A stretch of 64,000 bases of DNA from Canna indica (Eukaryota > Streptophyta > Magnoliopsida > Zingiberales > Cannaceae), in the NCBI GenBank assembly GCA_034359265.1, contig CP136897.1:35265501-35329500 (forward strand). Direction: 5' to 3'. A program made the translations under genes and the position numbers. The notes under the pieces were generated by a model. It was not told where the DNA came from and did not search any database. It saw only the letters and a program-made list of their open reading frames with translations. This document shows, one piece after another, positions 22,194 to 34,059 of this stretch. Numbering within the stretch: the stretch's first letter is position 1; the number at the start of each line of letters is the position of its first letter.

Positions 22194-22310
22194 GGGTGCG
22201 ATCATACTAGCACTAACGCACCGGATCCCATCAGAACTCCGAAGTTAAGCGTGCTTGCGCGAGAGTGGTACTAGGATGGGTGACCCCTTGGGAAGTCCTC
22301 GCGTTGCACC
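22194..22310 (+). rRNA. 5S rRNA: 5S rRNA gene, p65C/p74G subfamily
   Basis: p15 T, p65 C, p74 G, p95 T, p109 C; last member of this subfamily in the window. Confidence 0.95.
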
Positions 22311-22679
22311 TTTTTTTTTACTACCTATTTGATTGCACGACGAGATCATTTTTTTTACCAATCTTTCTAACCAAACGTTAAGGACGGACGACATCGTCGC
22401 CATAAAATTTGGCTGTCGATCGCCCGCGCGGGGCCCGCCGCAACCTCTACGGGCGGCTCGATCGACCAACCGACCCGAAAAATTAAAATTTGTAAATAAA
22501 TAAGAAAAATAACATTTCAATTATTATTTTTCGTTTAAAACGGGCGTAACTCCGTGCATTATTGTCCGATATCAGCTTTTCACGTGGCGCTGAAAGGTGC
22601 GCAAAGAGACGAAGAAAATGACCCCCGAACTCTCCCTCGGACGCTCACCCTTATTAGCCGACGATCAGAAGTGCATATC

Positions 22680-22796
22680 GGGTGTGATCATACCAGGACT
22701 AACGCACCGGATCCCATCAGAACTCCGAAGTTAAGGGTGCTTGGGCGAGAGTAGTACTAGGATGGGTGACCCCTTGGGAAGTCCTTGCGTTGCTTC
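22680..22796 (+). rRNA. 5S rRNA: 5S rRNA gene, altered 3' end
   Basis: p6 T, p18 G, p57 G, p95 T, p107 T, p109 C, p115 T, p116 T (ends TGCTTC), weakening helix I. Confidence 0.93.
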
Positions 22797-23163
22797 TTTT
22801 TTTTACTACCTATTTGATTGCACGACGAGATCATTTTTTTTACCAATCTTTCTAACCAAACGTTAAGGACGGACGACGTCGTCGCCATAAATCTTGGCTG
22901 TCGATCGCCCGCGCGGGGTCCGCCGCAACCTCTACAGCCGGCTCGATCGACCAACCGACCCGAAAAATTAAAATTTGTAAATAAATAAGAAAAATAACAT
23001 TTCAATTATTATTTTTCGTTTAAAACGGGCGTAACTCCTTGCATTATTGTCCGATTTTAGCTTTTCACGTGGCGCTGAAAGGCGCGCGAAGGGACGAAGA
23101 AAATGACCCTGAGCTGTCCCTCGGACGCTCACCCTTATTAGCCGACGATCAGAAGTGCATGAT

Positions 23164-23280
23164 GGGTGCGATCATAGCAACACTAACGCACCGGATCCCT
23201 TCAAAAATCCGAAGTTAAGCGTGCTTGGGCGAGAGTTGTACTAGGATGGGTGACCCCCTGGGAAGTCCTCGTGTTGCACC
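23164..23280 (+). rRNA. 5S rRNA: 5S rRNA gene
   Basis: p14 G, p17 A, p37 T, p41 A, p44 A, p74 T. The copy at 28323 shares the first five changes. Confidence 0.95.
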
Positions 23281-23647
23281 TTTTTTTTTACTACCTATTT
23301 GATTCCACGACGAGATCATTTTTTTTACCAATCTTTCGAACCAAACGTTAAGGACGGACGACGTCGTCGCCATAAAATTTGGCTATCGATCGCCCGCGCG
23401 GGGCTCGCCGCAACCTCTACGGCCGGCTCGATCGACTAACCGACCCGAAAAATTAAAATTTGTAAATAAATAAGTAAAATAACATTTAATTAAAAATTTT
23501 CGTTTAAAACGGGCGTAAGTCCGTGCATTACTGTCCGATTTTAGCTTTTCACGTGGCGCTGAAAGGCGCGCGAAGAGACGAAGAAAATGACCCCCGAACT
23601 CTCCCTCGGACGCTCACCTTATTAGCCGATGATCAGAAGTGCATATC

Positions 23648-23764
23648 GAGTGCGATCATACCAACACTAACGCACCGGATCCCATCAGAACTCCGAAGTT
23701 AAGCGTGCATGGGCGAGAGTAGTACTAGGATGTGTGACCCCTTCGTAAGTCCTCGTGTTGCACC
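23648..23764 (+). rRNA. 5S rRNA: 5S rRNA gene, divergent
   Basis: p2 A, p17 A, p62 A, p85 T, p95 T, p97 C, p99 T. Confidence 0.94.
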
Positions 23765-24132
23765 TTTTTTTTTACTACCTATTTGATTGCACGACGAGAT
23801 CATTTTTTTTACCAATCTTTCTAACCAAACGTTAAGAACGGACGACGTCGTCACAATAAATCTTGGCTGTCGATCGCCCGCGCGGGGCCCGCCGCAACCT
23901 CTACTGCTGGCTCGATCGACCAACCGACCCGAAAAATTAAAATTTGTAAATAAATAAGAAAAATAACATTTCAATTATTATTTTTCGTTTAAAACGGGCG
24001 TAACTCCATTCATTATTGTCCGATTTCAGCTTTTCACGAGGCGCTGAAAGGCACGCGAAGAGACGAAGAAAATGACCCCGAGTTGTCCCTCGGACGCTCA
24101 CCCTTATTAGCCGACGATCAGAAGTGCATGAC

Positions 24133-24249
24133 GGGTGCGATCATACTAGCACTAACGCACCGGATCCCATCAGAACTCCGAAGTTAAGGGTGCTTGGGCG
24201 AGAGTAGTACTAGGATGGGTGACCCCTTGGGAAGTCCTTGCGTTGCACC
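24133..24249 (+). rRNA. 5S rRNA: 5S rRNA gene
   Basis: p15 T, p57 G, p95 T, p107 T, p109 C; nearly the same gene as at 27838. Confidence 0.95.
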
Positions 24250-24616
24250 TTTTTTTTTACTACCTATTTGATTGCACAACGAGATCATTTTTTTTACCAA
24301 TCTTTCTAACCAAACGTTAAGGACGGACGACGTCGTCGCCATAAATCTTGGCTGTCGATCGCCCGCGCGGGGCCCGCCGCAACCTCTACGGCCGGCTCGA
24401 TCGACTAACTGACCCGAAAAATTAAAATTTGTAAATAAATAAGTAAAATAACATTTAATTAAAATTTTTCGTTTAAAACGGGCGTAAGTCCGTGCATTAC
24501 TGTCCGATTTTAGCTTTTCACGTGGCGCTGAAAGGCGCGCGAAGAGACGAAGAAAATGACCCCGAGTTGTCCCTCGGATGCTCACCCTTATTAGCCGACG
24601 ATCAGAAGTGCATGAC

Positions 24617-24731
24617 CGGTGCGATCATACTAGCACTAACGCACCGGATCCCATCTGAACTCCGAAGTTAAGCGTGTGTGGGCGAGAGTAGTACTAGGAT
24701 GGTGACCCCTGGGAAGTCCTCGTGCTGCACT
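24617..24731 (+). rRNA. 5S rRNA: 5S rRNA gene with 2-nt C-box-region deletion
   Basis: As 19290 with p61 T, p62 G; ends CTGCACT. Confidence 0.92.
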
Positions 24732-25098
24732 TGTTTTTTTACTACCTATTTGATTGCACGACGAGATCATTATTTTACCAATCTTTCTAACCAAACGTTA
24801 AGGACGGACGACATCGTCGTCATAAATCTTGGCTGTCGATCGCCCGCGCGGGGCCCGCCGCAACCTCTACGGCCGGCTCGATCGACCAACCGACCCGAAA
24901 AATTAAAATTTGTAAATAAATAAGAAAAATAACATTTCAATTATTATTTTTCGTTTAAAACGGGCGTAACTCCGTGCATTATTGTTCGATTTCAGCTTTT
25001 CACGTGGCGCTAAAAGGCGCGCGAAGAGACGAAGAAAATGACCCCGAGCTATCCCTCGGACGCTCACCCTTATTATCCGACGATCAGAAGTGCATGAT

Positions 25099-25215
25099 GG
25101 GTGCGATCATACCACCACTAACGCACCGGATCCCATCAGAACTCCGAAGTTAAGCGTGCTTGGGTGAGAGTAGTACTAGGATGGGTGACCCCCTAGGAAG
25201 TCCTCGTGTTGCACC
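25099..25215 (+). rRNA. 5S rRNA: 5S rRNA gene
   Basis: p17 C, p67 T, p97 A. The TATA-like region reads TTATTATCC. Confidence 0.96.
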
Positions 25216-25583
25216 TTTTTTTTTAATACCTATTTGATTGCACGACGAGATCATTTTTTTTACCAATCTTTCTAACCAAACGTTAAGGACGGACGACGTC
25301 GTCGACATAAAATTTGGCTATCGATCGCCCGCGCGGGGCCCGCCGTAACCTCTACGGCCGGCTCGATCGACCAACCGACCCGAAAAATTAAAATTTGTAA
25401 ATAAATAAGAAAAATAACATTTCAATTATTATTTTTCGTTTAAAACGGGCGTAACTCCGTGCATTTTTGTCCGATTTCAGATTTTCACGTGGCGCTAAAA
25501 GGCGCGCGAAGAGACGAAGAAAATGACCCCGAGCTATCCCTCGGACGCTCACCCTTATTAGCCGACGATCAGAATTGCATCAT

Positions 25584-25700
25584 GGGTGCGATCATACCAG
25601 CACTAACGCACCGGATCCCATCAGAACTCCTAAGTTAAGCGTGCTTGGGCGAGAGTAGTACTAGGATGGGTGACCCCGTGGGAAGTCCTCGTGTTGCACC
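25584..25700 (+). rRNA. 5S rRNA: 5S rRNA gene, p48T/p95G type
   Basis: p48 T and p95 G only; first member of a type that recurs up to 49 kb. Confidence 0.97.
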
Positions 25701-26069
25701 TTTTTTTTTAACTACCTATTCGATTGCACGACGATATCATTTTTTTTACCAATCTTTCTAACCAAACGTTAAGGACGGACGACGTCGTCGACATAAAATT
25801 TGGCTGTCGATCGCCCACGCGGGACCCGCCGCCACCACTACGGCCGGCTCGATCGACCAAAAGACCCGAAAAATTAAAATTTGTAAATAAATAAGAAATA
25901 TAACATTTCAATTATTATTTTTCGTTTAAAACGGGCGTAACTCCGTGCATTATTGTCCGATTTCAGCTTTTCACGTGGCGCTAAAAGGCGCGCGAAGAGA
26001 CGATGAAAATGACCCCGAGCTATCCCTCGGACGCTCACCCTTATTAGCCGACGATCAGAAGTGCTTCAC

Positions 26070-26186
26070 GGGTGCGATCATACCAGCACTAACGCACCGG
26101 ATCCCATCAGAACTCCGAAGTTAATCGTGCTTGGGCGAGAGTAGTACTAGGATGGGTGACCCCCTGGGAAGTCTTCGTGTTGCACC
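26070..26186 (+). rRNA. 5S rRNA: 5S rRNA gene
   Basis: p56 T (A box), p105 T. Preceded by GCTTCAC in place of GCATGAC. Followed after 311 bp by a type B copy. Confidence 0.96.
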
Positions 26187-26389
26187 TTTTTTTTTACTAC
26201 CTATTTGATTGCACAATGAGATCATTTTTTTTACCAATCTTTCTAACCAAACGTTAGGAGACGGACGACGTCGTCGACATAAAATTTGGCTGTCGATTGC
26301 CCGCGCGGGGCCCGCCGCAACCTCTACGGCCGGCTCGATCGACCAACCGACCCGAAAAATTAAAATTTGTAAATAAATAAGAAAAATAA

Positions 26390-26497
26390 CATACCAGCAC
26401 TAACTCACCGGATCCCATCAGAACTCCGAAGTTAAGCGTGCTTCGGCGAGAGTAGTACTAGGATTGGTGACCCACTGGGAAGTCCTCGTGTTGTACC
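26390..26497 (+). pseudogene. 5'-truncated 5S gene (type B junction)
   Basis: Keeps p10-p117 after spacer GAAAAATAA; p25 T, p64 C, p85 T, p94 A, p114 T. Confidence 0.93.
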
Positions 26498-26867
26498 TTT
26501 TTTTTTTTACTACCAATTTGATTGCACGACGATATCATTTTTTTTACCAATCTTTCTAACCAAACGTTATGGACGGACGACGTCGTCGACAAAAAATTTG
26601 GCTATCGATCGCCCGCGCGGGGCCCGCCGCAACCTCTACGGCCGGCTCGATCGACCAACCGAGCCGAAAAATTAAAATTTGTAAATAAATAAGAAATATA
26701 ACATTTCAATTATTATTTTTCGTTTAAAACGGGCGTAACTCCGTGCATTATTGTCCGATTTCAGCTTTTCACGTGGCGCTAAAAGGCGCGCGAAGAGACG
26801 AAGAAAATGACCCCGAGCTATCCCTCGGACGCTCACCCTTATTGGCCGACGATCAGAATTGCATCAT

Positions 26868-26984
26868 GGGTGCGATCATACCAGCACTAACGCACCGGAT
26901 CCCATCAGAACTCCTAAGTTAAGCGTGCTTGGGCGAGAGTAGTACTAGGATGGGTGACCCCGTGGGAAGTCCTCGTGTTGCACC
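26868..26984 (+). rRNA. 5S rRNA: 5S rRNA gene, p48T/p95G type
   Basis: p48 T, p95 G; TATA-like element TTATTG. Confidence 0.97.
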
Positions 26985-27352
26985 TTTTTTTTTACTACCT
27001 ATTTGATTGCACGACGAGATCATTTTTTTTACCAATCTTTCGAACCAAACGTTAAGGACGGACGACGTCGTCGACATAAAATTTGGATGTCGATCGCTCG
27101 CGAAGGGCCCGCCGCAACCTCTACGGCCGGCTCGATCGACCAACCGATCCGAAAAATTAAAATTTGTAAATAAATAAGAAATATAACATTTCAATTATTA
27201 TTTTTCGTTTAAAACGGGCGTAACTCCGTGAATTATTGTCCGATTTCAGCTTTTCACGTGGCGCTAAAAGGCGCGCGAAGAGACGAAGAAAATGACCCCG
27301 AGCTATGCCTCGGACGCTCACCCTTATTAGCCGACGATCAGAATTGCATCAC

Positions 27353-27469
27353 GGGTGCTATCATACCAGCACTAACGCACCGGATCCCATCAGAACTCCG
27401 AAGTTAAGCGTGCTTGGGCGAGAGTAGTACTAGGATGGTTGACCCCGTGGGAAGTCCTCGTGTTGCACC
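27353..27469 (+). rRNA. 5S rRNA: 5S rRNA gene
   Basis: p7 T, p87 T, p95 G. Confidence 0.96.
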
Positions 27470-27837
27470 TTTTTTTTTACTACCTATTTGATTGCACGAC
27501 GAGATCATTTTTTTTACCAATCTTTCTAACCAAACGTTAAGGACGGACGACGTCGTCGACATAAAATTTGGATGTCGATCGCTCGCGCAGGGCCCGCCGC
27601 AACCTCTACGGCCGGCTCGATCGACCAACCGATCCGAAAAATTAAAATTTGTAAATAAATAAGAAATATAACATTTCAATTATTATTTTTCGTTTAAAAC
27701 GGGCGTAACTCCGTGCATTATTGTCCGATTTCAGCTTTTCACGTGGCGCTAAAAGGCGCGCGAAGAGACGAAGAAAATGACCCCGAGCTATCCCTCGGAC
27801 GCTCACCCTTATTAGCCGACGATCAGAAGTGCATGAT

Positions 27838-27954
27838 GGGTGCGATCATACTAGCACAAACGCACCGGATCCCATCAGAACTCCGAAGTTAAGGGTGCTT
27901 GGGCGAGAGTAGTACTAGGATGGGTGACCCCTTGGGAAGTCCTTGCGTTGCACC
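27838..27954 (+). rRNA. 5S rRNA: 5S rRNA gene
   Basis: p15 T, p21 A, p57 G, p95 T, p107 T, p109 C. Confidence 0.95.
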
Positions 27955-28322
27955 TTTTTTTTTACTACCTATTTGATTGCACAACGAGATCATTTTTTTT
28001 ACCAATCTTTCTAACCAAACGTTAAGGACGGACGACGTCGTCGCCATAAATCTTGGCTGTCGATCGCCCGCGCGGGGCCCGCCGCAACCTCTACTGCCGG
28101 CTCGATCGACCAATCGACCGGAAAAATTAAAATTTGTAAATAAATAAGAAAAATAACATTTCAATTATTATTTTTCGTTTAAAACGGGCGTAACTCCGTG
28201 CATTATTGTCCGATTTCAGCTTTTCACGTGGCGCTGAAAGGCGCGCGAAGGGACGAAGAAAATGACCCTGAGCTGTCCCTCGGACGCTCACCCTTATTAG
28301 CCGACGATCAGAAGTGCATGAT

Positions 28323-28439
28323 GGGTGCGATCATAGCAACACTAACGCACCGGATCCCTTCAAAAATCCGAAGTTAAGCGTGCTTGGGCGAGAGTAGTAC
28401 TAGGATGGGTGATCCTTTGGGAAGTCCTCGTGTTGCACC
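28323..28439 (+). rRNA. 5S rRNA: 5S rRNA gene
   Basis: p14 G, p17 A, p37 T, p41 A, p44 A, p91 T, p94 T, p95 T; sister of 23164. Confidence 0.95.
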
Positions 28440-28806
28440 TTTTTTTTTACTACCTATTTGATTCCACGACGAGATCATTTTTTTTACCAATCTTTCGAAC
28501 CAAACGTTAAGGACGGACGACGACGTCGCCATAAAATTTGGCTATCGATCGCCCGCGCGGGGCCCGCAGCAACCTCTACTGCCGGCTCGATCGACTAACC
28601 GACCCGAAAAATTAAAATTTGTAAATAAATAAGTAAAATAACATTTAATTAAAATTTTTCGTTTAAAACGGGCGTAAGTCCGTGCATTACTGTCCGATTT
28701 TAGCTTTTCACGTGGCGCTGAAAGGCGCGCGAAGAGACGAAGAAAATGACCCCGAGTTGTCCCTCGGATGCTCACCCTTATTAGCCGACGATCAGAAGTG
28801 CATGAC

Positions 28807-28921
28807 CGGTGCGATCATACTAGCACTAACGCACCGGATCCCATCTGAACTCCGAAGTTAAGCGTGCGTGGGCGAGAGTAGTACTAGGATGGTGACCCCT
28901 GGGAAGTCCTCGTGCTGCACT
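28807..28921 (+). rRNA. 5S rRNA: 5S rRNA gene with 2-nt C-box-region deletion (D2 twin of 24617)
   Basis: 115 nt; p1 C, p15 T, p40 T, p62 G, p111 C, p117 T. Confidence 0.92.
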
Positions 28922-29288
28922 TGTTTTTTTACTACCTATTTGATTGCACGACGAGATCATTTTTTTACCAATCTTTCTAACCAAACGTTAAGGACGGACG
29001 ACGTCGTCGTCATAAATCTTGGCTGTCGATCGCCCGCGCGGGGCCCGCCGCAACCTCTACGGCCGGCTCGATCGACCAACCGACCCGAAAAATTAAAATT
29101 TGTAAATAAATAAGAAAAATAACATTTCAATTATTATTTTTCGTTTAAAACGGGCGTAACTCCGTGCATTATTGTTCGATTTCAGCTTTTCACGTGGCGC
29201 TAAAAGGCGCGCGAAGAGACGAAGAAAATGACCCCGAGCTATCCCTCGGACGCTCACCCTTATTAGCCGACGATCAGAAGTGCATGAT

Positions 29289-29405
29289 GGGTGCGATCAT
29301 ACCACCACTAACGCACCGGATCCCATCAGAACTCCGAAGTTAAGCGTGCTTGGGTGAGAGTAGTACTAGGATGGGTGACCCCCTAGGAAGTCCTCGTGTT
29401 GCACC
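29289..29405 (+). rRNA. 5S rRNA: 5S rRNA gene (D2 twin of 25099)
   Basis: p17 C, p67 T, p97 A. Confidence 0.96.
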
Positions 29406-29772
29406 TTTTTTTTTAATACCTATTTGATTGCACGACGAGATCATTTTTTTACCAATCTTTCTAACCAAACGTTAAGGACGGACGACGTCGTCGACATAAA
29501 ATTTGGCTATCGATCGCCCGCGCGGGGCCCGCCGTAACCTCTACGGCCGGCTCGATCGACCAACCGACCCGAAAAATTAAAATTTGTAAATAAATAAGAA
29601 AAATAACATTTCAATTATTATTTTTCGTTTAAAACGGGCGTAACTCCGTGCATTTTTGTCCGATTTCAGATTTTCACGTGGCGCTAAAAGGCGCGCGAAG
29701 AGACGAAGAAAATGACCCCGAGCTATCCCTCGGACGCTCACCCTTATTAGCCGACGATCAGAATTGCATCAT

Positions 29773-29889
29773 GGGTGCGATCATACCAGCACTAACGCAC
29801 CGGATCCCATCAGAACTCCTAAGTTAAGCGTGCTTGGGCGAGAGTAGTACTAGGATGGGTGACCCCGTGGGAAGTCCTCGTGTTGCACC
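29773..29889 (+). rRNA. 5S rRNA: 5S rRNA gene, p48T/p95G type (D2 twin of 25584)
   Basis: p48 T, p95 G. Confidence 0.97.
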
Positions 29890-30258
29890 TTTTTTTTTAA
29901 CTACCTATTCGATTGCACGACGATATCATTTTTTTTACCAATCTTTCTAACCAAACGTTAAGGACGGACGACGTCGTCGACATAAAATTTGGCTGTCGAT
30001 CGCCCACGCGGGACCCGCCGCCACCACTACGGCCGGCTCGATCGACCAAAAGACCCGAAAAATTAAAATTTGTAAATAAATAAGAAATATAACATTTCAA
30101 TTATTATTTTTCGTTTAAAACGGGCGTAACTCCGTGCATTATTGTCCGATTTCAGCTTTTCACGTGGCGCTAAAAGGCGCGCGAAGAGACGATGAAAATG
30201 ACCCCGAGCTATCCCTCGGACGCTCACCCTTATTAGCCGACGATCAGAAGTGCTTCAC

Positions 30259-30375
30259 GGGTGCGATCATACCAGCACTAACGCACCGGATCCCTTCAGA
30301 ACTCTGAAGTTAATCGTGCTTGGGCGAGAGTAGTACTAGGATGGGTGACCCCCTGGGAAGTCTTCGTGTTGCACC
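30259..30375 (+). rRNA. 5S rRNA: 5S rRNA gene (D2 twin of 26070)
   Basis: p56 T and p105 T as in its twin, plus p37 T and p47 T. Confidence 0.95.
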
Positions 30376-30578
30376 TTTTTTTTTACTACCTATTTGATTG
30401 CATAATGAGATCATTTTTTTTACCAATCTTTCTAACCAAACGTTAGGAGACGGACGACGTCGTCGACATAAAATTTGGCTGTCGATCGCCCGCGCGGGGC
30501 CCGCCGTAACCTCTACGGCCGGCTCGATCGACCAACCGACCCGAAAAATTAAAATTTGTAAATAAATAAGAAAAATAA

Positions 30579-30686
30579 CATACCAGCACTAACTCACCGG
30601 ATCCCATCAGAACTCCGAAGTTAAGCGTGCTTCGGCGAGAGTAGTACTAGGATTGGTGACCCACTGGGAAGTCCTCGTGTTGTACC
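30579..30686 (+). pseudogene. 5'-truncated 5S gene, type B (D2 twin of 26390)
   Basis: Keeps p10-p117; same changes as 26390. Confidence 0.93.
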
Positions 30687-31056
30687 TTTTTTTTTTTACT
30701 ACCAATTTGATTGCACGACGATATCATTTTTTTTACCAATCTTTCTAACCAAACGTTATGGACGGACGACGTCGTCGACAAAAAATTTGGCTGTCGATCG
30801 CCCGCGCGGGGCCCGCCGCAACCTCTACGGCCGGCTGGATCGACCAACCGAGCCGAAAAATTAAAATTTATAAATAAATAAGAAATATAACATTTCAATT
30901 ATTATTTTTCGTTTAAAACGGGCGTAACTCCGTGCATTATTGTCCGATTTCAGCTTTTCACGTGGCGCTAAAAGGCGCGCGAAGAGACGAAGAAAATGAC
31001 CCCGAGCTATCCCTCGGACGCTCACCCTTATTAGCCGACGATCAGAAGTGCATCAC

Positions 31057-31173
31057 GGGTGCGATCATACCAGCACTAACGCACCGGATCCCATCAGAAC
31101 TCCGAAGTTAAGCGTGCTTGGGCGAGAGTAGTACTAGGATGGGTGACCCCCTCGGAAGCCCTCGTGTTGCACC
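31057..31173 (+). rRNA. 5S rRNA: 5S rRNA gene without its first terminator
   Basis: p97 C, p103 C. The bases after CACC are TATTTCATTGC: the T9 run and ACTACC are deleted. The first run of four or more T is now the second run at about 31196-31204, so transcripts would carry roughly 20-30 extra nt if that run stops polymerase III. The spacer also lost about 12 bp of GC core near 31270. Confidence 0.95.
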
Positions 31174-31515
31174 TATTTCATTGCATGACGAGATCTTTTT
31201 TTTTACCAATCTTTCTAACCAAACGTTAAGGACGGACGACGTTGTCGACATAAAATTTGGCGGTCGATCGCCCGCCGCAACCTCTAAGGCCGGCTCGATC
31301 GACCAACCGATCCAAAAAATTAAAATTTGTAAATAAATAAGAAATATAACATTTCAATTATTATTTTTCGTTTAAAACGGGCGTAACTCCGTGCATTATT
31401 GTTCGATTTCAGCTTTTCACGTGGCGCTAAAAGGCGCGCGAAGAGACGAAGAAAATGACCCCGAGCTATCCCTCGGACGCTCACCCTTATTGGCCGACGA
31501 TCAGAATTGCATCTC

Positions 31516-31632
31516 GGGTGCGATCATACCAGCACTAATGCACCGGATCCCATCAGAACTCCGAAGATAAGCGTGCTTGGGCGAGAGTAGTACTAGGATG
31601 GGTGACCCCCTGGGAAGTCCTCGTGTTGCACC
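31516..31632 (+). rRNA. 5S rRNA: 5S rRNA gene
   Basis: p24 T, p52 A (A box GATAAGC). Confidence 0.96.
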
Positions 31633-32000
31633 TTTTTTTTTACTACCCATTTGATTGCATGACGAGATCATTTTTTTTACCAATCTTTCTAACCAAAAGT
31701 TAAGGACGGACGACATCGTCGACATAAAATTTGGCTGTCGATCGCCCGCGCGGGGCCCGCCGCAACCTCTACGGCCGGCTCGATCGACCAACCGATCCGA
31801 AAAATTAAAATTTGTAAATAAATAAGAAATATAACATTTCAATTATTATTTTTCGTTTAAAACGGGCGTAACTCCGTGCATTATTGTCCGATTTCAGCTT
31901 TTCACGTGGCGCTAAAAGGCGCGCGAAGAGACGAAGAAAATGACCTCGAGCTATCCCTCGGACGCTCACCCTTATTAGCCGACGATCAGAATTGCATCAT

Positions 32001-32117
32001 GGGTGCGATCATACCAGCACTAACGCACCGGATCCCATCAGAACTCCTAAGTTAAGCGTGCTTGGGCGAGATTAGTACTAGGATGGGTGACCCCGTGGGA
32101 AGTCCTCGTGTTGCACC
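32001..32117 (+). rRNA. 5S rRNA: 5S rRNA gene, p48T/p95G type
   Basis: p48 T, p72 T, p95 G. Confidence 0.96.
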
Positions 32118-32486
32118 TTTTTTTTTTACTACCAATTTGATTGCACGACGAGATCATTTTTTTTACCAATCTTTCTAACCAAACGTTAAGGACGGACGAC
32201 GTCGTCGACATAAAATTTGGCTGTCGATCGCCCGCGCAGGGCCCGCCGCAACCTCTACGGCCGGCTCGATCGACCAACCGATCCGAAAAATTAAAATTTG
32301 TAAATAAATAAGAAAAATAACATTTCAATTATTATTTTTCGTTTAAAACGGGCGTAACTCCGTGCATTATTGTCCGATTTCAGCTTTTCACGTGGCGCTA
32401 AAAGGCGCGCGAAGAGAAGAAGAAAATGACCCCGAGCTATCCCTCAGACGCTCACCCTTATTGGCCGACGATCAGAATTGCATCAC

Positions 32487-32603
32487 GGGTGCGATCATAC
32501 CAGCACTAATGCACCGGATCCCATCAGAACTCCGAAGTTAAGCTTGCTTGGGCGAGAGTAGTACTAGGTTGGGTGACCCCCTGGGAAGTCCTCGTGTTGC
32601 ACC
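32487..32603 (+). rRNA. 5S rRNA: 5S rRNA gene
   Basis: p24 T, p58 T, p83 T. Confidence 0.96.
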
Positions 32604-32971
32604 TTTTTTTTTACTACCTATTTGATTGCTTGACGAGATCATTTTTTTTACCAATCTTTCTAACCAAACGTTAAGGACGGACGACGTCGTCGACATAAAA
32701 TTTGGCTGTCGATCGCCCGCGCGGGGCCCGCCGCAACCTCTACGGCCGGCTCGATCGACCAACCGACCCGAAAAATTAAAATTTGTAAATAAATAAGAAA
32801 TATAACATTTCAATTATTATTTTTCGTTTAAAACGGGCGTAACTCCGTGCATTATTGTCCGATTTCAGCTTTTCACGTGGCGCTAAAAGGCGCGCGAAGA
32901 GACGAAGAAAATGACCCCGAGCTATCCCTCGGACGCTCACCCTTATTAGCCGACGATCAGAATTGCATCAT

Positions 32972-33088
32972 CGGTGCGATCATACCAGCACTAACGCACC
33001 AGATCCCATCAGAACTCCTAAGTTAAGCGTGCTTGGGCGAGAGTAGTACTAGGATGGGTGACCCCGTGGGAAGTCCTCGTGTTGCACC
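32972..33088 (+). rRNA. 5S rRNA: 5S rRNA gene, p48T/p95G type
   Basis: p1 C, p30 A, p48 T, p95 G. Confidence 0.95.
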
Positions 33089-33457
33089 TTTTTTTTTTAC
33101 TACCTATTTGATTGCACGACGAGATCATTTTTTTTACCAATCTCTCTAACCAAACGTTAAGGACGGACGACGTCGTCGACATAAAATTTGGCTGTCGATC
33201 GCCCGCGCGGGGCCCGCCGCAACCTCTACGGCCGGCTCGATCGACCAACCGATCCGAAAAATTAAAATTTGTAAATAAATAAGAAATATAACATTTCAAT
33301 TATTATTTTTCGTTTAAAACGGGCGTAACTCCGTGCATTATTGTCTGATTTCAGATTTTCACGTGGCGCTAAAAGGCGCGCGAAGAGACGAAGAAAATGA
33401 CCCCGAGCTATCCCTCGGACGCTCACCCTTATTGGCCGACGATCAGAATTGCATGAC

Positions 33458-33574
33458 GGGTGCGATCATACCAGCACTAATGCACCGGATCCCATCAGAA
33501 CTCCGAAGTTAAGCGTGCTTGGGCGAGGGTAGTACTAGGATCGGTGACCCCTTGGGAAGTCCTCGTGTTGCACC
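33458..33574 (+). rRNA. 5S rRNA: 5S rRNA gene, p71G/p85C type
   Basis: p24 T, p71 G, p85 C, p95 T; promoter TTATTG. Confidence 0.96.
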
Positions 33575-33942
33575 TTTTTTTTTACTACCTATTTGATTGC
33601 ATGACGAGATCATTTTTTTTACCAATCTTTCTAACCAAACGTTAAGGACGGACGACGTCGTCGACATAAAATTTGGCTGTCGATCGCCCGCGCGGGGCCC
33701 GCCGCAACCTCTACGGCCGGCTCGATCGACCAACCGATCCGAAAAATTAAAATTTGTAAATAAATAAGAAATATAACATTTCAATTATTATTTTTCGTTT
33801 AAAACGGGCGTAACTCCGTGCATTATTGTCTGATTTCAGCTTTTCACGTGGCGCTAAAAGGCGCGCGAAGAGACGAAGAAAATGACCCCGAGCTATCCCT
33901 CGGACGCTCACCCTTATTAGGCGATGATCAGAAGTGCATGAC

Positions 33943-34059
33943 GGGTGCGATCATACCAGCACTAACGCACCGGATCCCATCAGAACTCCGAAGTTAAGCG
34001 TGCTTGGGCGAGAGTAGTACTAGGATGGGTGACCCCTTGGGAAGTCCTCGTGTTGCACC
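33943..34059 (+). rRNA. 5S rRNA: 5S rRNA gene, one change from consensus
   Basis: Only p95 T. Upstream GGCGATGATC replaces GCCGACGATC. A good candidate for an active copy. Confidence 0.98.

Larger units (their letters stand above)
24435..26843 (+). repeat. Segmental duplication D2, left copy
   Basis: Repeated at about 28625-31032 (offset 4190, then 4189 after a one-base indel in the second T run near 29450). Includes a 2-nt-deleted gene, four further genes and a type B copy. Edges are approximate. Confidence 0.85.
28625..31032 (+). repeat. Segmental duplication D2, right copy
   Basis: Matches about 24435-26843 unit by unit, with scattered single-base differences. Confidence 0.85.
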
